Source of the DNA: a virus | Length of the DNA stretch: 21,119 nucleotides | Virus record (IMG/VR): IMGVR_UViG_3300009073_000037 | Coordinates: 1 to 21,119 of that record | Strand: one strand, 5' to 3' | Shown here: piece after piece, positions 1-7,118 of the stretch | How the letters are laid out: every line of letters starts with the position of its first letter | How positions within the stretch are numbered: the stretch's first letter is position 1 | Notes under the pieces: model-generated | The model's input: the letters and a program-made list of their open reading frames with translations, nothing else | What the model was told of the DNA's origin: nothing | The model's database searches: none | Made by a program: the position numbers and the translations under genes

Positions 1-805
1 TACCTGCGTGCTTACGTCCCGTAAATTCGCATGCTCCAGTAGAAAGAGCGGGAACTTTTATTTCAACGAAAGTAGTCTTGTCGGTATTTTCTTTAGCCGA
101 GTCAATTAGCCAACCAGCCAAATCATCAGTTGCCCAACGAGCCAGAACCAAAATAATCGAACCGCCCGGTTCAAGACGGTGGCGCATTGACTGAGTCCAC
201 CATTCTCTGATTTTATCATTGTAGTTTTTAGAAAAGGCCTGCTCTGAGTCTTTGTACATATCGTCACAAATGATTATTTTACCACCGTGGCCAATAATGG
301 AGGAACCTACTCCAGAGGCCCTAACCAATCCATCTGGAAAACCTTCCACGCCCCACAATGCTTTAGCGTTTCTGGTCCGATCTATTTTGTGGTCAAACAA
401 ATCTTGGTTTTCTACATATATATCCCTAGCCTTGGACGTAAAAGAAGTTGAGGTGTCCTTGTTGTATGAAGCAATCATCATTTTTTCATGGGGAAATTGC
501 GACATATACCAAGCTGGAAAATAATTAGAAGAGAGGAACGACTTTCCCATTCTTACTGGAAGAGACATTATAACAAACAACGGCTCTTTAGTTGACTGAA
601 CTAATGTTTGATTTAATATTTCAAGGTGAGGCGCTCTTGATAAAGTGCCGCCCGAAGATACTTCCATAAAATCCAATGGTGATCTTGAAGCCTTGAGTTT
701 GGCTATACCGGCTAGAAGAATTTTTCTTTCTTCAGAAGGTATGTGAGCAAAAGCTTTGTGCAAATCAGCTATTGGGACATCTATAAATTCAGTTAAGTCA
801 GACAT
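1..805 (-). CDS. terL: Terminase large subunit (TerL), N-terminal ATPase part, cut by window edge
   Basis: This is the packaging motor ATPase that, with the small subunit, cuts concatemeric DNA and pumps it into the prohead through the portal. The reading frame starts at ATG 805-803 and stays open to base 1, giving 268 residues; the nuclease domain lies outside. Visible motifs: a Walker A-like loop LPVRMGKSF at about residues 82-90, a Walker B IIICDD at 177-182, and the LVLARWATDDLAGWL block at 219-233, which matches the RWxxDDLaG signature common in phage terminases. The P-loop has VRMGKS where relatives usually have PRHGKS. The start lies 3 bases after the terS stop, with no clear ribosome binding site, so translation is probably coupled to terS. 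Family assignment is secure; the exact subfamily is not. Confidence 0.93.
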   Translation of the reverse strand, partial: MSDLTEFIDVPIADLHKAFAHIPSEERKILLAGIAKLKASRSPLDFMEVSSGGTLSRAPHLEILNQTLVQSTKEPLFVIMSLPVRMGKSFLSSNYFPAWYMSQFPHEKMMIASYNKDTSTSFTSKARDIYVENQDLFDHKIDRTRNAKALWGVEGFPDGLVRASGVGSSIIGHGGKIIICDDMYKDSEQAFSKNYNDKIREWWTQSMRHRLEPGGSIILVLARWATDDLAGWLIDSAKENTDKTTFVEIKVPALSTGACEFTGRKHAG

Positions 806-808
806 TTA

Positions 809-1648
809 CTATTCTGATTCTATATCTGGATCTATGGAAAGACCATTCTCGTTCAAGAAATCATAGTCAATAAGGACCGGATCAGATCCTTCTTCTTGAA
901 TATTATTATCTTCTCTATTCCTTTGCAAAAGTTCAAGCAAAGCTGGGTTGTACTCAACTTCTAAGTCTGGTGGCGGCGGAGCGTCCTCTTTGATAATTTC
1001 TGCGTCTATGATATTTCCAGAACTTCCATATCGCTCCAGAATCTCATTAGCCGCCTCACCAAGATCTACCTTTACAGTAGATACTGTTTCGGTCTTCTTG
1101 GTTTGGACTTCATCAACTCCATTGAGCTTGCGCTTTTCAGCCAGGGCGCTAAGAAGTATTTTAGCTGCTCGCTCATCTAGCTGTTGTGTGGCCGGATCGT
1201 ACCAAGACTCGATAATCTTATCATACTGGGCATTGGACATCGCTCGCAGAGATTCAGCGTCTTCTTGAGGATAAATTTCCCTTAAAGCCGTTTCCACTAA
1301 GCGCCTAGCGTGATTAGGATGAATGCCAAAATTTTGAGCTATTGTGTTATAGCTCATGCCCGACATTCTGGCTCGAACCAGTCTTCCAGACAGAATCCGA
1401 TTTTTGGCCGCAAACGGGCCTGTGGCAGGGCTTGTGCGGAAATCAAACGGGGCGAAGTCCCCAGATAGCCTAGGATCGCTTGTGCCGGTCCTGAGGGCCT
1501 TGTGGGCCTTTAGCTCGGGCGGAACTACATAGCCGCTGTCTTTGATGTCTTTGTCGTGAGGATAGTTTTTTCGTGGAAGCTGGTTTTTTCTCTTCTTAAG
1601 AGCATAAACCGTTTCATTTTCTGCGGTTTCAACAACAACTTTAGTCAT
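809..1648 (-). CDS. terS: Terminase small subunit (TerS)
   Basis: A 279-residue protein, probably the DNA-recognition subunit of the packaging terminase. What I see: a basic N-terminus rich in Lys/Arg (residues 18-30), a helix-turn-helix at about 86-124 (MSYNTIAQNFGIHPNHARRL), and around 159-180 the pattern ERAAKILLSALAEKRKLNGVD, which resembles the C-terminal part of actinophage TerS proteins, followed by an acidic tail. Its position directly upstream of terL supports the call. The gene has its own extended -10 promoter, and the hexamer TATAAT lies exactly 6 bases upstream of the ATG, so the message is predicted to be leaderless; no ribosome binding site is present. A general HTH regulator is the alternative but fits the context less well. 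Confidence 0.75.
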   Translation of the reverse strand: MTKVVVETAENETVYALKKRKNQLPRKNYPHDKDIKDSGYVVPPELKAHKALRTGTSDPRLSGDFAPFDFRTSPATGPFAAKNRILSGRLVRARMSGMSYNTIAQNFGIHPNHARRLVETALREIYPQEDAESLRAMSNAQYDKIIESWYDPATQQLDERAAKILLSALAEKRKLNGVDEVQTKKTETVSTVKVDLGEAANEILERYGSSGNIIDAEIIKEDAPPPPDLEVEYNPALLELLQRNREDNNIQEEGSDPVLIDYDFLNENGLSIDPDIESE

Positions 1649-1654
1649 ACAAAC

Positions 1655-1684
1655 ATTATATCACATATGTTTACTGGTAGCCAA
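1655..1684 (-). promoter_or_regulatory. Promoter of terS-terL, extended -10, leaderless
   Basis: On the minus strand TATAAT (1660-1655) is preceded by TGA (extended -10) and, 18 bp further up, by TTGGCT (1684-1679), a 4/6 match to TTGACA. Six bases separate the -10 from the ATG at 1648, so +1 would be the A of the start codon. It follows the thyX terminator, so terS-terL forms its own transcription unit. Confidence 0.72.
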
Positions 1685-1735
1685 AAAGTGAACGGTTTAA
1701 GTGTCTAAGTACAGCAAAAGTAAGGCAAAACACGC

Positions 1736-1778
1736 AAAAAAGACTAAATGACGGGAAATGTGTCCCGCCATCTAGTCT
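1736..1778 (-). terminator. Rho-independent terminator after thyX
   Basis: On the minus strand the arms 1778-1763 and 1756-1741 form a 16-bp stem with two G-T pairs around a 6-base loop, with a CGGGA/TCCCG core. The stem is followed directly by a run of T (complement of the A run 1736-1741). It ends the transcript that carries ruvC to thyX and isolates the terminase promoter downstream. Confidence 0.88.
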
Positions 1779-1846
1779 CAGGGTTGGCCTTGGCCTCCGT
1801 TTTTTAGATATTAAAAACTAACTACATATGTTAGAATTTTACAAGA

Positions 1847-2701
1847 TTAGATCTTGGCATGCTTTGAAACCCAGGCGCCATCTGGATCATCATCAGTTTG
1901 GACAAGTTTAAAATCTTGAAACAGCTCAGGCTCTTCGGTTTTCATAATACTACCAACTTCACGAAAAACATTGCGAATTTCAATCTCGGCATGAGGCGAT
2001 GTTCGCATCTCAATGATGTGGCGCAAGGAACGAATATTGGCCGTCCACATCATTGAAGTGGAAATGCCAATTGGGGCAAATCTACGCATTGCAGAAGTTA
2101 TTAGCTTCTTGTCGGCGAAATCCATATCTTCATCAAACAAACGCTCGCCACAGATAATCTGAAAATCTTCCATTAGCTTTAGCAAAACACTAGCCTCTTC
2201 TGATACCGGCTCAAGAAGCGCCGGAAGCCAAACCCTTAGCTCTTCAAGACGAACATAACGCATCGACTCCTGGCTTATGGCTTCGTGGCGATGTCGAACA
2301 AGCTCGTGGGTAAAGACTCTTGAAACATCAGCAAAAATAAACCCGTAGTTTACGTGCTCGGTAACCGAGCCGTGACCCGAGGCAATGATGTTACCCAAGT
2401 ACTGTCCTGGATCATCTCGCACCTTGGACACATTTGGGTTAAGCCCAGGCTCAAAAGACTTGTAACATAGCTTGCCTCCGATCATCACAAGCTCAGCGCC
2501 ATCAGAAAGCAGCTCATCGGCCTGGCGTTCGCCCAAAACCTCTTTGTACTCGTGCGCCCCAATATGGTCAAGGTAAGCGCCCACGCCTTCTTGATCCATC
2601 TCGGTTCTGCTAACCAAAAATACTGGCTGGCCGTCAGTGAATCGACTCCGGTCAGTTGCCAAGTCATCATTTTCTTGAGTTAGCTGTTCTAGCAATTTCA
2701 T
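1847..2701 (-). CDS. thyX: FAD-dependent thymidylate synthase ThyX
   Basis: Converts dUMP to dTMP using methylenetetrahydrofolate, with NADPH and FAD as redox partners, supplying thymidylate for phage DNA synthesis. The 284 residues include the diagnostic RHR-x7-S motif at 136-146 (RHRHEAISQES), the upstream HGSVTEHV segment (110-117) and the C-terminal NIRSLRHIIEMRTSPHAEIEIR region (222-243) that completes the active site, so the enzyme looks intact. An N-terminal extension of about 25 residues precedes the fold. The ATG at 2701 has an AAGGA ribosome binding site about 9 bases upstream, and the previous gene ends 27 bases earlier with no promoter visible between, so it is the last gene of the replication unit and is followed by a terminator. 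ThyX is common in actinobacteria and their phages. Confidence 0.97.
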   Translation of the reverse strand: MKLLEQLTQENDDLATDRSRFTDGQPVFLVSRTEMDQEGVGAYLDHIGAHEYKEVLGERQADELLSDGAELVMIGGKLCYKSFEPGLNPNVSKVRDDPGQYLGNIIASGHGSVTEHVNYGFIFADVSRVFTHELVRHRHEAISQESMRYVRLEELRVWLPALLEPVSEEASVLLKLMEDFQIICGERLFDEDMDFADKKLITSAMRRFAPIGISTSMMWTANIRSLRHIIEMRTSPHAEIEIRNVFREVGSIMKTEEPELFQDFKLVQTDDDPDGAWVSKHAKI

Positions 2702-2728
2702 TATTTATTATCCTTATGTTTGTAAAAT

Positions 2729-3430
2729 TTAATTTATATGAGATTTGTCGCCGTTGGGGCCATACTCTTGAACTAATTTAAAGAGGGTCATTAGGCTGGA
2801 TATCCGGTATCCAATGGAAGCCTTTAGTACGCCTTCATCATTCCACTTTACTGTGATTAGTTCTTGCCCTTTGCCCAGCATTAGTTTGTCTGGATCTTTA
2901 GAATCGCCTTGAATGTCCCACAAACCCAGCACAGATCTCTCTATAACCTGTTCGTACTGATCTTCGATCTCGTCTTCTGAAATAGCTTCTGCAGCTTGTT
3001 CTAAATCAGGTCTTTGAAAATCAAAGCTTTGGTCTATTGCCATAAATAAAGATTCCAAAGAAGCACACTGTCGCATAAAGAAACATTCTTCCACGCCAGA
3101 GCCTCCCGGCTCAAGATTTGCGCTAAACGCTAGTCTATCTTTGCGAACCAACAAAGATAGAGACTCTTTGTCGAAACTGTAAACCCACTCATTATTTTCG
3201 CAAATTTCAGAAAGGTTATCTAGCGCCATTTCTTGAGGCGTGCGATGATCTTCAATTATTTCCTGGCCTTCTCGCTTTAACATCCAGCGCTTTGTTTTTG
3301 CGGCTAGCGCTGACTTCTTGGCCCTTTGCTGCGGCGTAAGTCGCTCCGCGTACGCATTTTGAGGAATGTAGGTTTCATCTTTATGTTCGGTCGGGGTTAG
3401 CTCAACTCCAAGGGTATCACTATTGCTCAT
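2729..3430 (-). CDS. Unknown protein in replication cluster
   Basis: A 233-residue protein I do not recognise. It has a polar N-terminus, a Lys/Arg-rich stretch at about 36-56 (QQRAKKSALAAKTKRWMLKR), an acidic middle segment (about 140-165) and a C-terminal mixed region that ends in GDKSHIN. No catalytic motif or membrane segment is apparent. Its ATG overlaps the end of the preceding gene by 11 bases, which implies translational coupling with the probable helicase loader, and thyX follows 27 bases later. A role in replication or nucleotide metabolism is suggested by position only. Confidence 0.75.
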   Translation of the reverse strand: MSNSDTLGVELTPTEHKDETYIPQNAYAERLTPQQRAKKSALAAKTKRWMLKREGQEIIEDHRTPQEMALDNLSEICENNEWVYSFDKESLSLLVRKDRLAFSANLEPGGSGVEECFFMRQCASLESLFMAIDQSFDFQRPDLEQAAEAISEDEIEDQYEQVIERSVLGLWDIQGDSKDPDKLMLGKGQELITVKWNDEGVLKASIGYRISSLMTLFKLVQEYGPNGDKSHIN

Positions 3431-4028
3431 TTTGCAGCGCTTCCAATCTTTCTAGTTCATATTCGGCTATGGTTTCATGGCCGTTGCCGTTTTTGATAAA
3501 GTCTTCGTACTGTCTAGCTCTTTCGCCAGATACAGTAGTGCCACCGCTTGTTTTTGGCGGTATTGGCGGCTGGTAGTTTGCGTCAGGAGCTGGGCCTGTC
3601 AATTCAGAATCATCTAGTAAAAAACCAAACGGCTCATAACGATTGTCCATCCAGCGATTAAAGGCTTCAGGCAAACACTGGCTGCATGGGAAGGCTAGGT
3701 TTTTGCTGACCTTATTCCAGGTAGTTCCGCCGCATTCATTGCACGCAGTTGCCGATCTTTCAGCCTCTTTTATGGCCCTGTTGTTATAAATTGAGTTAAC
3801 AGCTGCACTTATTTCTTTGAGTGTCGGCACCCAACTGCTAGCCGGAGCCTGCTGGATAAATTTTTCCACAGCCTCAGTAAGAACCTTAGCATCTGATTTA
3901 TCTAAGAAGTCTTTCCAGACGGCCCACTCTTCGACCGTGTAGCTGCCCTTAAAATATGCAACCAACTCGTCATGAATACGAGTCCTAATTGCTTCTTTGC
4001 TCAAATTTGAAATACCAGTTAAGCTCAA
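3420..4028 (-). CDS. Zinc-finger protein, probable helicase loader (G39P/DnaI-like N-terminus)
   Basis: A 202-residue protein. Residues about 12-80 (alternating short helices ending in SSWVPTLKEISAAV) follow the pattern of the small N-terminal domain of phage helicase loaders of the G39P type: helix, Trp-containing helix, then a Pro-Thr-Leu turn before a final helix. A four-cysteine cluster follows (CNEC at 96-99 and CSQC at 115-118), probably binding zinc, and then a Pro-rich linker and charged C-terminus. The TTG start at 4028 overlaps the TGA of the upstream gene (TTGA) and is supported by AGGAG about 7 bases upstream. Position directly after a replisome-organizer-like gene fits a loader, but the assignment rests on pattern recognition, not on a catalytic motif. 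No Walker motif is present. Confidence 0.5.
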   Translation of the reverse strand: MSLTGISNLSKEAIRTRIHDELVAYFKGSYTVEEWAVWKDFLDKSDAKVLTEAVEKFIQQAPASSWVPTLKEISAAVNSIYNNRAIKEAERSATACNECGGTTWNKVSKNLAFPCSQCLPEAFNRWMDNRYEPFGFLLDDSELTGPAPDANYQPPIPPKTSGGTTVSGERARQYEDFIKNGNGHETIAEYELERLEALQNEQ

Positions 4029-4741
4029 AGTTTACTCCTGTCTATTTTTGGTCTTGATGAGTTGGCCATTTTTCTTGCTTCTCGACCTTGTTTCACTCTC
4101 TCTGCTGTTGTCTTAGAGCTAAGGATTTTTTGATAATTTCTATAAAGCCCTGGAGCGTCTTTGATAACCCCTGACCAAAAACTGTCAGCGGCGATGTTTT
4201 TTTCTGTCGAACCAAATATGTAATCGAATGTGTTTTCCAAAGATGCATCTGACACATCGGGCCGATCCATTATGTCTGAAATGCTTTTCAGCCAAAGGTC
4301 TGTTCGGTTTATGTTTTTATCATTCCGGCCAGGATCAACTTGTTGGACTTCTCTTTCTAAACGACGTGAGAAATCAGCAACTATCTTTGGATACTTATTA
4401 CCGCCAGATGGGCTGTTGCGATTTGTGCGCTTCGCACTCTTTGTCCGACACGCCCACATCACAAAGAGGGTAGAATTATCAAATGGACGAGTGCCACAGA
4501 TGTCCTGAGCAAACACATGCAATTCTTGGGGCAAATTGGAAATGTCCCTGACGCCAATTTCAAACAAAACTCCAGAGACGTTGTTAAGATAAGATAACTC
4601 AAAATCATTTTTTGAACTCAGCCCCACAATAAACCACTTACCTCTATTATGGGTCAGTTTATTTATAACAGCTCTTTCGGCTGCGGAAGGCTTCTCCGAA
4701 GGCGGAGCACTTTCAAAAAGTAAATGGTTATTCAAAATCAC
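4025..4741 (-). CDS. Putative phage replisome organizer / replication initiator
   Basis: About 238 residues from GTG 4741; a TTG two codons upstream would add two residues. The N-terminal 100 residues resemble no domain I can name. The C-terminal part (about residues 147-210) has the pattern seen at the end of replisome organizer and O-like proteins: a Trp-Leu helix (DLWLKSISDI), DRPDV, a Tyr-Ile helix, then DSFWSGVIKDAPGLYRNYQK, followed by a basic tail. This would bind the origin and recruit the helicase loader encoded next. I chose GTG because a promoter places +1 at that base, giving a leaderless message; no ribosome binding site exists for either start. Location after ruvC and before a loader-like gene supports replication. 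The functional call is tentative. Confidence 0.45.
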   Translation of the reverse strand: MILNNHLLFESAPPSEKPSAAERAVINKLTHNRGKWFIVGLSSKNDFELSYLNNVSGVLFEIGVRDISNLPQELHVFAQDICGTRPFDNSTLFVMWACRTKSAKRTNRNSPSGGNKYPKIVADFSRRLEREVQQVDPGRNDKNINRTDLWLKSISDIMDRPDVSDASLENTFDYIFGSTEKNIAADSFWSGVIKDAPGLYRNYQKILSSKTTAERVKQGREARKMANSSRPKIDRSKL

Positions 4742-4747
4742 ATACAA

Positions 4748-4776
4748 AACATACCACAGATTGACTTAGCGGTCAA
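4748..4776 (-). promoter_or_regulatory. Promoter of the replisome organizer gene, leaderless
   Basis: TTGACC (4776-4771), a 17-bp spacer, and TATGTT (4753-4748) preceded by TGG on the minus strand. Six bases lie between the -10 and GTG 4741, so the predicted transcript starts on the start codon. It lies in the 40-base gap between ruvC and this gene. Confidence 0.5.
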
Positions 4777-4787
4777 GGGCTTTAATT

Positions 4788-5258
4788 TCATTCGAGGTCA
4801 TGGTATTCGACATGTCGAGCCAGCCAATAAGCGTCGGCTTCGTTGTCATTTTCAACCTCAAGGCCAATGTCTCTACACGCCTCAAGCATATCTTCCTTAG
4901 AGGCCCTACCAGACCCTGTCGCTTCTTTCTTTATGGTGCTTGGCGATACCTCCACCATTTCGCAGCTAGCCGGATTCCAGAGCTTAATGCCTGCCCGTAG
5001 CGCACCCACAAATTGATGAAGGTGCGCTGAAGACCCCCGACCATACACGATTGGTTTTTCTATAAATATAATTGTGGTATCACTCGGTATGTTTTTGCAA
5101 ACTAATCTAGCGACGCTAAGCCCACGATCAATCGCATCGCCGTCTTTGGGCTTAGTCTTAAATGTATAAAGCCCACGCCTTGTTGCCAGGCCGGTGCCGG
5201 TCATAGATGGATCTAAGCCAACAACTGTATCGAGTACTTTTAGAGGGTCTTTGCTCAC
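4788..5258 (-). CDS. RuvC-like Holliday junction resolvase
   Basis: A 156-residue RNase H-fold endonuclease that would cut branched recombination and replication intermediates before packaging. Visible acidic catalytic residues: D16 in GLDPSMTGTG, E67 in IIFIEKP, and E140/D142 in NEADAYWLA; the SPSTIKKEATGSGRASKEDM segment (105-124) is the typical substrate-proximal loop. Length is close to bacterial RuvC. The start codon is GTG 5258; an ATG one base upstream in another frame hits a stop at once. A perfect extended -10 ends 5 bases before the GTG, so the message would be leaderless or almost so. It begins the replication unit, right after the ssb hairpin. Confidence 0.88.
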   Translation of the reverse strand: MSKDPLKVLDTVVGLDPSMTGTGLATRRGLYTFKTKPKDGDAIDRGLSVARLVCKNIPSDTTIIFIEKPIVYGRGSSAHLHQFVGALRAGIKLWNPASCEMVEVSPSTIKKEATGSGRASKEDMLEACRDIGLEVENDNEADAYWLARHVEYHDLE

Positions 5259-5263
5259 ATAAA

Positions 5264-5293
5264 ATTATAGCAGAAAACGCACTCAGAGCGCAA
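5264..5293 (-). promoter_or_regulatory. Promoter of ruvC, extended -10, (near-)leaderless
   Basis: TATAAT (5269-5264) preceded by TGC, an 18-bp spacer, and TTGCGC (5293-5288) on the minus strand. Only 5 bases separate the -10 from the GTG start. The -35 lies inside the arm of the ssb hairpin, so terminator and promoter overlap. The same TTGCGC -35 occurs in the Sak4 promoter. Confidence 0.68.
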
Positions 5294-5313
5294 GGTTGCC
5301 CCTGCGCTCTGAG
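5282..5313 (-). terminator. Hairpin terminator after ssb
   Basis: An 11-bp perfect stem (5282-5292 with 5303-5313) around a 10-base loop. On the minus strand it is followed after four bases by a short TTTT, so termination is probably only partial. It lies 32 bases after the ssb stop. Confidence 0.65.
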
Positions 5314-5344
5314 AATTAACTACCTAAAGTGACTAAGTGTTTGA

Positions 5345-5824
5345 CTACCAGTCAGGTCCGCCCTGAGAGCCGGAGTCCAAAGGATTGCTCTGGTTGCCAG
5401 AGTTTCCTCTATTGGAGTTTCCGCCGCCAGAGTTGGAGCCACCGTTGATTTCTTCGTAAGAAGAGAATCGCTGAGTGCGAACAACATCTTGGTTTGGATT
5501 GCTCACGACGATAAGGTGCTTACTGCGCTTATCACCGGTGTCTCTGTCTTCCCAGCGCTCGTGATCGATGCGCCCGGTGACAACTACGCCATCACCTTGG
5601 CTAAGATCATGAGGAATCTTGGTGACAAGAGCCTTCTTCCAAACCTTGACATCAAAGTAGGAAACCTCTTCGTTGTACTCGCCATCAATAATGTTATTAC
5701 TGTTATCGCGCTTTGGCCAGCGTCGATTGTTGGCGATCCCAAGAAGAACGTACTCAGAGTTGCCAGCGGTCTTGACCTCTGGGTCACGAGTAAGATTTCC
5801 CGATACCATAAATTGATTAATCAT
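5345..5824 (-). CDS. ssb: Single-stranded DNA-binding protein
   Basis: A 159-residue OB-fold SSB that coats ssDNA during replication and recombination. The OB fold covers about residues 1-110: it starts MINQFMVSGNLTRDPEVK, and contains VSYFDVKVWKK and GDGVVVTGRIDHERWED, all typical of SSB. A Gly/Asn/Ser-rich linker (about 125-150) leads to the C-terminal end GGPDW, which lacks the usual acidic DDIPF-type tip that recruits partner proteins; only one Asp and a terminal aromatic remain. The ATG at 5824 has an AAAGG ribosome binding site 6-7 bases upstream. It is cotranscribed with the Sak4-like ATPase, from which it is separated by 122 bases containing three hairpins; the pairing of SSB with a recombinase is common in phages. 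Confidence 0.93.
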   Translation of the reverse strand: MINQFMVSGNLTRDPEVKTAGNSEYVLLGIANNRRWPKRDNSNNIIDGEYNEEVSYFDVKVWKKALVTKIPHDLSQGDGVVVTGRIDHERWEDRDTGDKRSKHLIVVSNPNQDVVRTQRFSSYEEINGGSNSGGGNSNRGNSGNQSNPLDSGSQGGPDW

Positions 5825-5873
5825 TTTTTACCTTTTTATTTCTAAGTGTTAGTTGTTTGTTGTTTGTCTAACC

Positions 5874-5942
5874 GCTACACTGGGTGTAGCTGAAAGAATT
5901 TGTAGCGAACCCCTTGAAAGGGGTCGGACGGCCTTGTGGCCG
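5874..5942 (-). other. Cluster of three short hairpins between the ATPase gene and ssb
   Basis: Three adjacent perfect stem-loops: CGGCC/GGCCG (5929-5933 with 5938-5942), ACCCCT/AGGGGT (5909-5914 with 5919-5924) and GCTACAC/GTGTAGC (5874-5880 with 5884-5890). None is followed by a T run on the minus strand, so they are not ordinary terminators. They lie in the transcript upstream of ssb and could slow decay, mark a processing site or regulate ssb translation. Confidence 0.55.
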
Positions 5943-5946
5943 AGAA

Positions 5947-6960
5947 TTAAGCTGCTAATTCAGCTAGTGCCTTGTTGACAATAGAGTTGGCCTCTTCAAC
6001 AGCGCTATTATAGCGCCCCGCACTAATCTTGTCAAGATGCGGGTAAGCATTTTTAAATTGATTCTTTGCGGCGGTAAGGCTTGGCCCCTCTGGAATCTGC
6101 TGGAAGATCTCCACAATAGACTTGAACTGATCTTCGCTAATAATGTCAGCGGCGGCATCTTCTTCGGTAAGGTCACCTGCGGCCTGAGCTGCGTTCTCCA
6201 TAGCTTCATTGGTGGCATCAGCCATTGACTGCTGGGCGGCAATCGCCTCAGAGTTGTCTACGTTAAGCCATGCCTTTACCTTGCGACCAAGGGCGCGCAC
6301 GTCGCCAGGTGTCTGGAAGGTGTGGCCGTCAATTTCACGCATTCTGGTCTTAGAGACCGATGATGCATGAGAGTCCTTCTCTACTTCAAGAACAATAGTA
6401 AATTCGTAAATTACGTCTTCACGCTGAACAGCTTTGAGGCCGAACGTGCGAACCTGAAGTCGGCCCTTATTGTCTTTCTCTAGTTGAGTGTCGACCTTGG
6501 CACGAGTCGTGCAAATAATATGACACGGAGCATTGAGGATAGAAGAAATCATTCTGTCCTGCATCGGAGTGGCTGTGCGCCAACCCTGAATTTTGTTTGA
6601 CGCACGATCAGCAATTTCTAGAATGCCACCGGGGCCGTTCCAGAAGTGGCTAAGCGAGTCAACGATAATTACGTCGTAAGCGCCACCGTTTGTGTCGATT
6701 TCGTCAGCCAGATCAAGTGGAGCATAAGGAGGCTGGAAATCCATATGTTGGAAAACAGTTCCTTCGCCATCGGAGCCTGGTGGCTTTGAGTAAAGCTTGG
6801 CAGATCCGCGCTCAGTATCGATCACCAAGATCCTGCCGTCATCAGCCAACTCTTCAGCTAGCCAGAGAGCTTGTGAGGTCTTACCCGAACCCGAAGGTGC
6901 GCTAATTGCAATACGGGCTTTGAGATTATCTCTTTGAGCTTGTACAATCTTACGTGCCAT
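5947..6960 (-). CDS. Sak4-like / RecA-like AAA ATPase
   Basis: A 337-residue P-loop ATPase of the phage single-strand annealing and recombination type (Sak4 or RecA-core). Visible: Walker A APSGSGKT at 21-28, the acidic strand RILVIDTERGSAK at 43-55, Walker B YDVIIVDSLSHFW at 95-107, and a motif with ICTTRAK at about 149-155 corresponding to the sensor region. The C-terminal quarter is Ala/Glu-rich with helices and carries no second domain I recognise. An AGAAAG ribosome binding site lies about 12 bases upstream of ATG 6960, and the gene has its own promoter. Next to ssb and close to ruvC, it most likely drives recombination-dependent replication. A plain AAA protein of another role is possible but less likely. 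Confidence 0.85.
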   Translation of the reverse strand: MARKIVQAQRDNLKARIAISAPSGSGKTSQALWLAEELADDGRILVIDTERGSAKLYSKPPGSDGEGTVFQHMDFQPPYAPLDLADEIDTNGGAYDVIIVDSLSHFWNGPGGILEIADRASNKIQGWRTATPMQDRMISSILNAPCHIICTTRAKVDTQLEKDNKGRLQVRTFGLKAVQREDVIYEFTIVLEVEKDSHASSVSKTRMREIDGHTFQTPGDVRALGRKVKAWLNVDNSEAIAAQQSMADATNEAMENAAQAAGDLTEEDAAADIISEDQFKSIVEIFQQIPEGPSLTAAKNQFKNAYPHLDKISAGRYNSAVEEANSIVNKALAELAA

Positions 6961-7001
6961 AATTATCTAACTTTCTATTTACTACTACTTGTTAAGTAAT
7001 T

Positions 7002-7030
7002 ACTATAGCACAAACATTATTGCAGCGCAA
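7002..7030 (-). promoter_or_regulatory. Promoter of the Sak4-ssb unit
   Basis: TATAGT (7007-7002) preceded by TGC, a 17-bp spacer, and TTGCGC (7030-7025) on the minus strand. The untranslated leader would be about 35 bases and contains AGAAAG before the ATG. It follows the terminator of the tail unit. Confidence 0.68.
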
Positions 7031-7050
7031 GGGCAAAATAAAATTTATGG

Positions 7051-7106
7051 ATAAAAATACTAAAGACCCAATTGCTTCCAGCGGAATGAGGCAACTAGGT
7101 CTTTAG
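7051..7106 (-). terminator. Rho-independent terminator ending the tail unit
   Basis: Outer arms CTAAAGACC (7060-7068) and GGTCTTTAG (7098-7106) are perfect, and the inner arms continue the stem with AGTTGC/GCAATT-type pairing. On the minus strand TATTTTTAT follows. It separates the tail genes from the recombination genes. Confidence 0.85.
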
Positions 7107-7118
7107 ATTTGTGCTTGC

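Noticed and set aside
948-1268. Plus-strand frame of 106 codons opposite terS.
   Set aside because: Antisense shadow with Ser-rich composition and no promoter or ribosome binding site.
1781-1806. GGCC-TT-GGCC followed by a T run on the plus strand, as a plus-strand terminator.
   Set aside because: The loop of two bases is too short for a stable stem, and there is no plus-strand gene to terminate.
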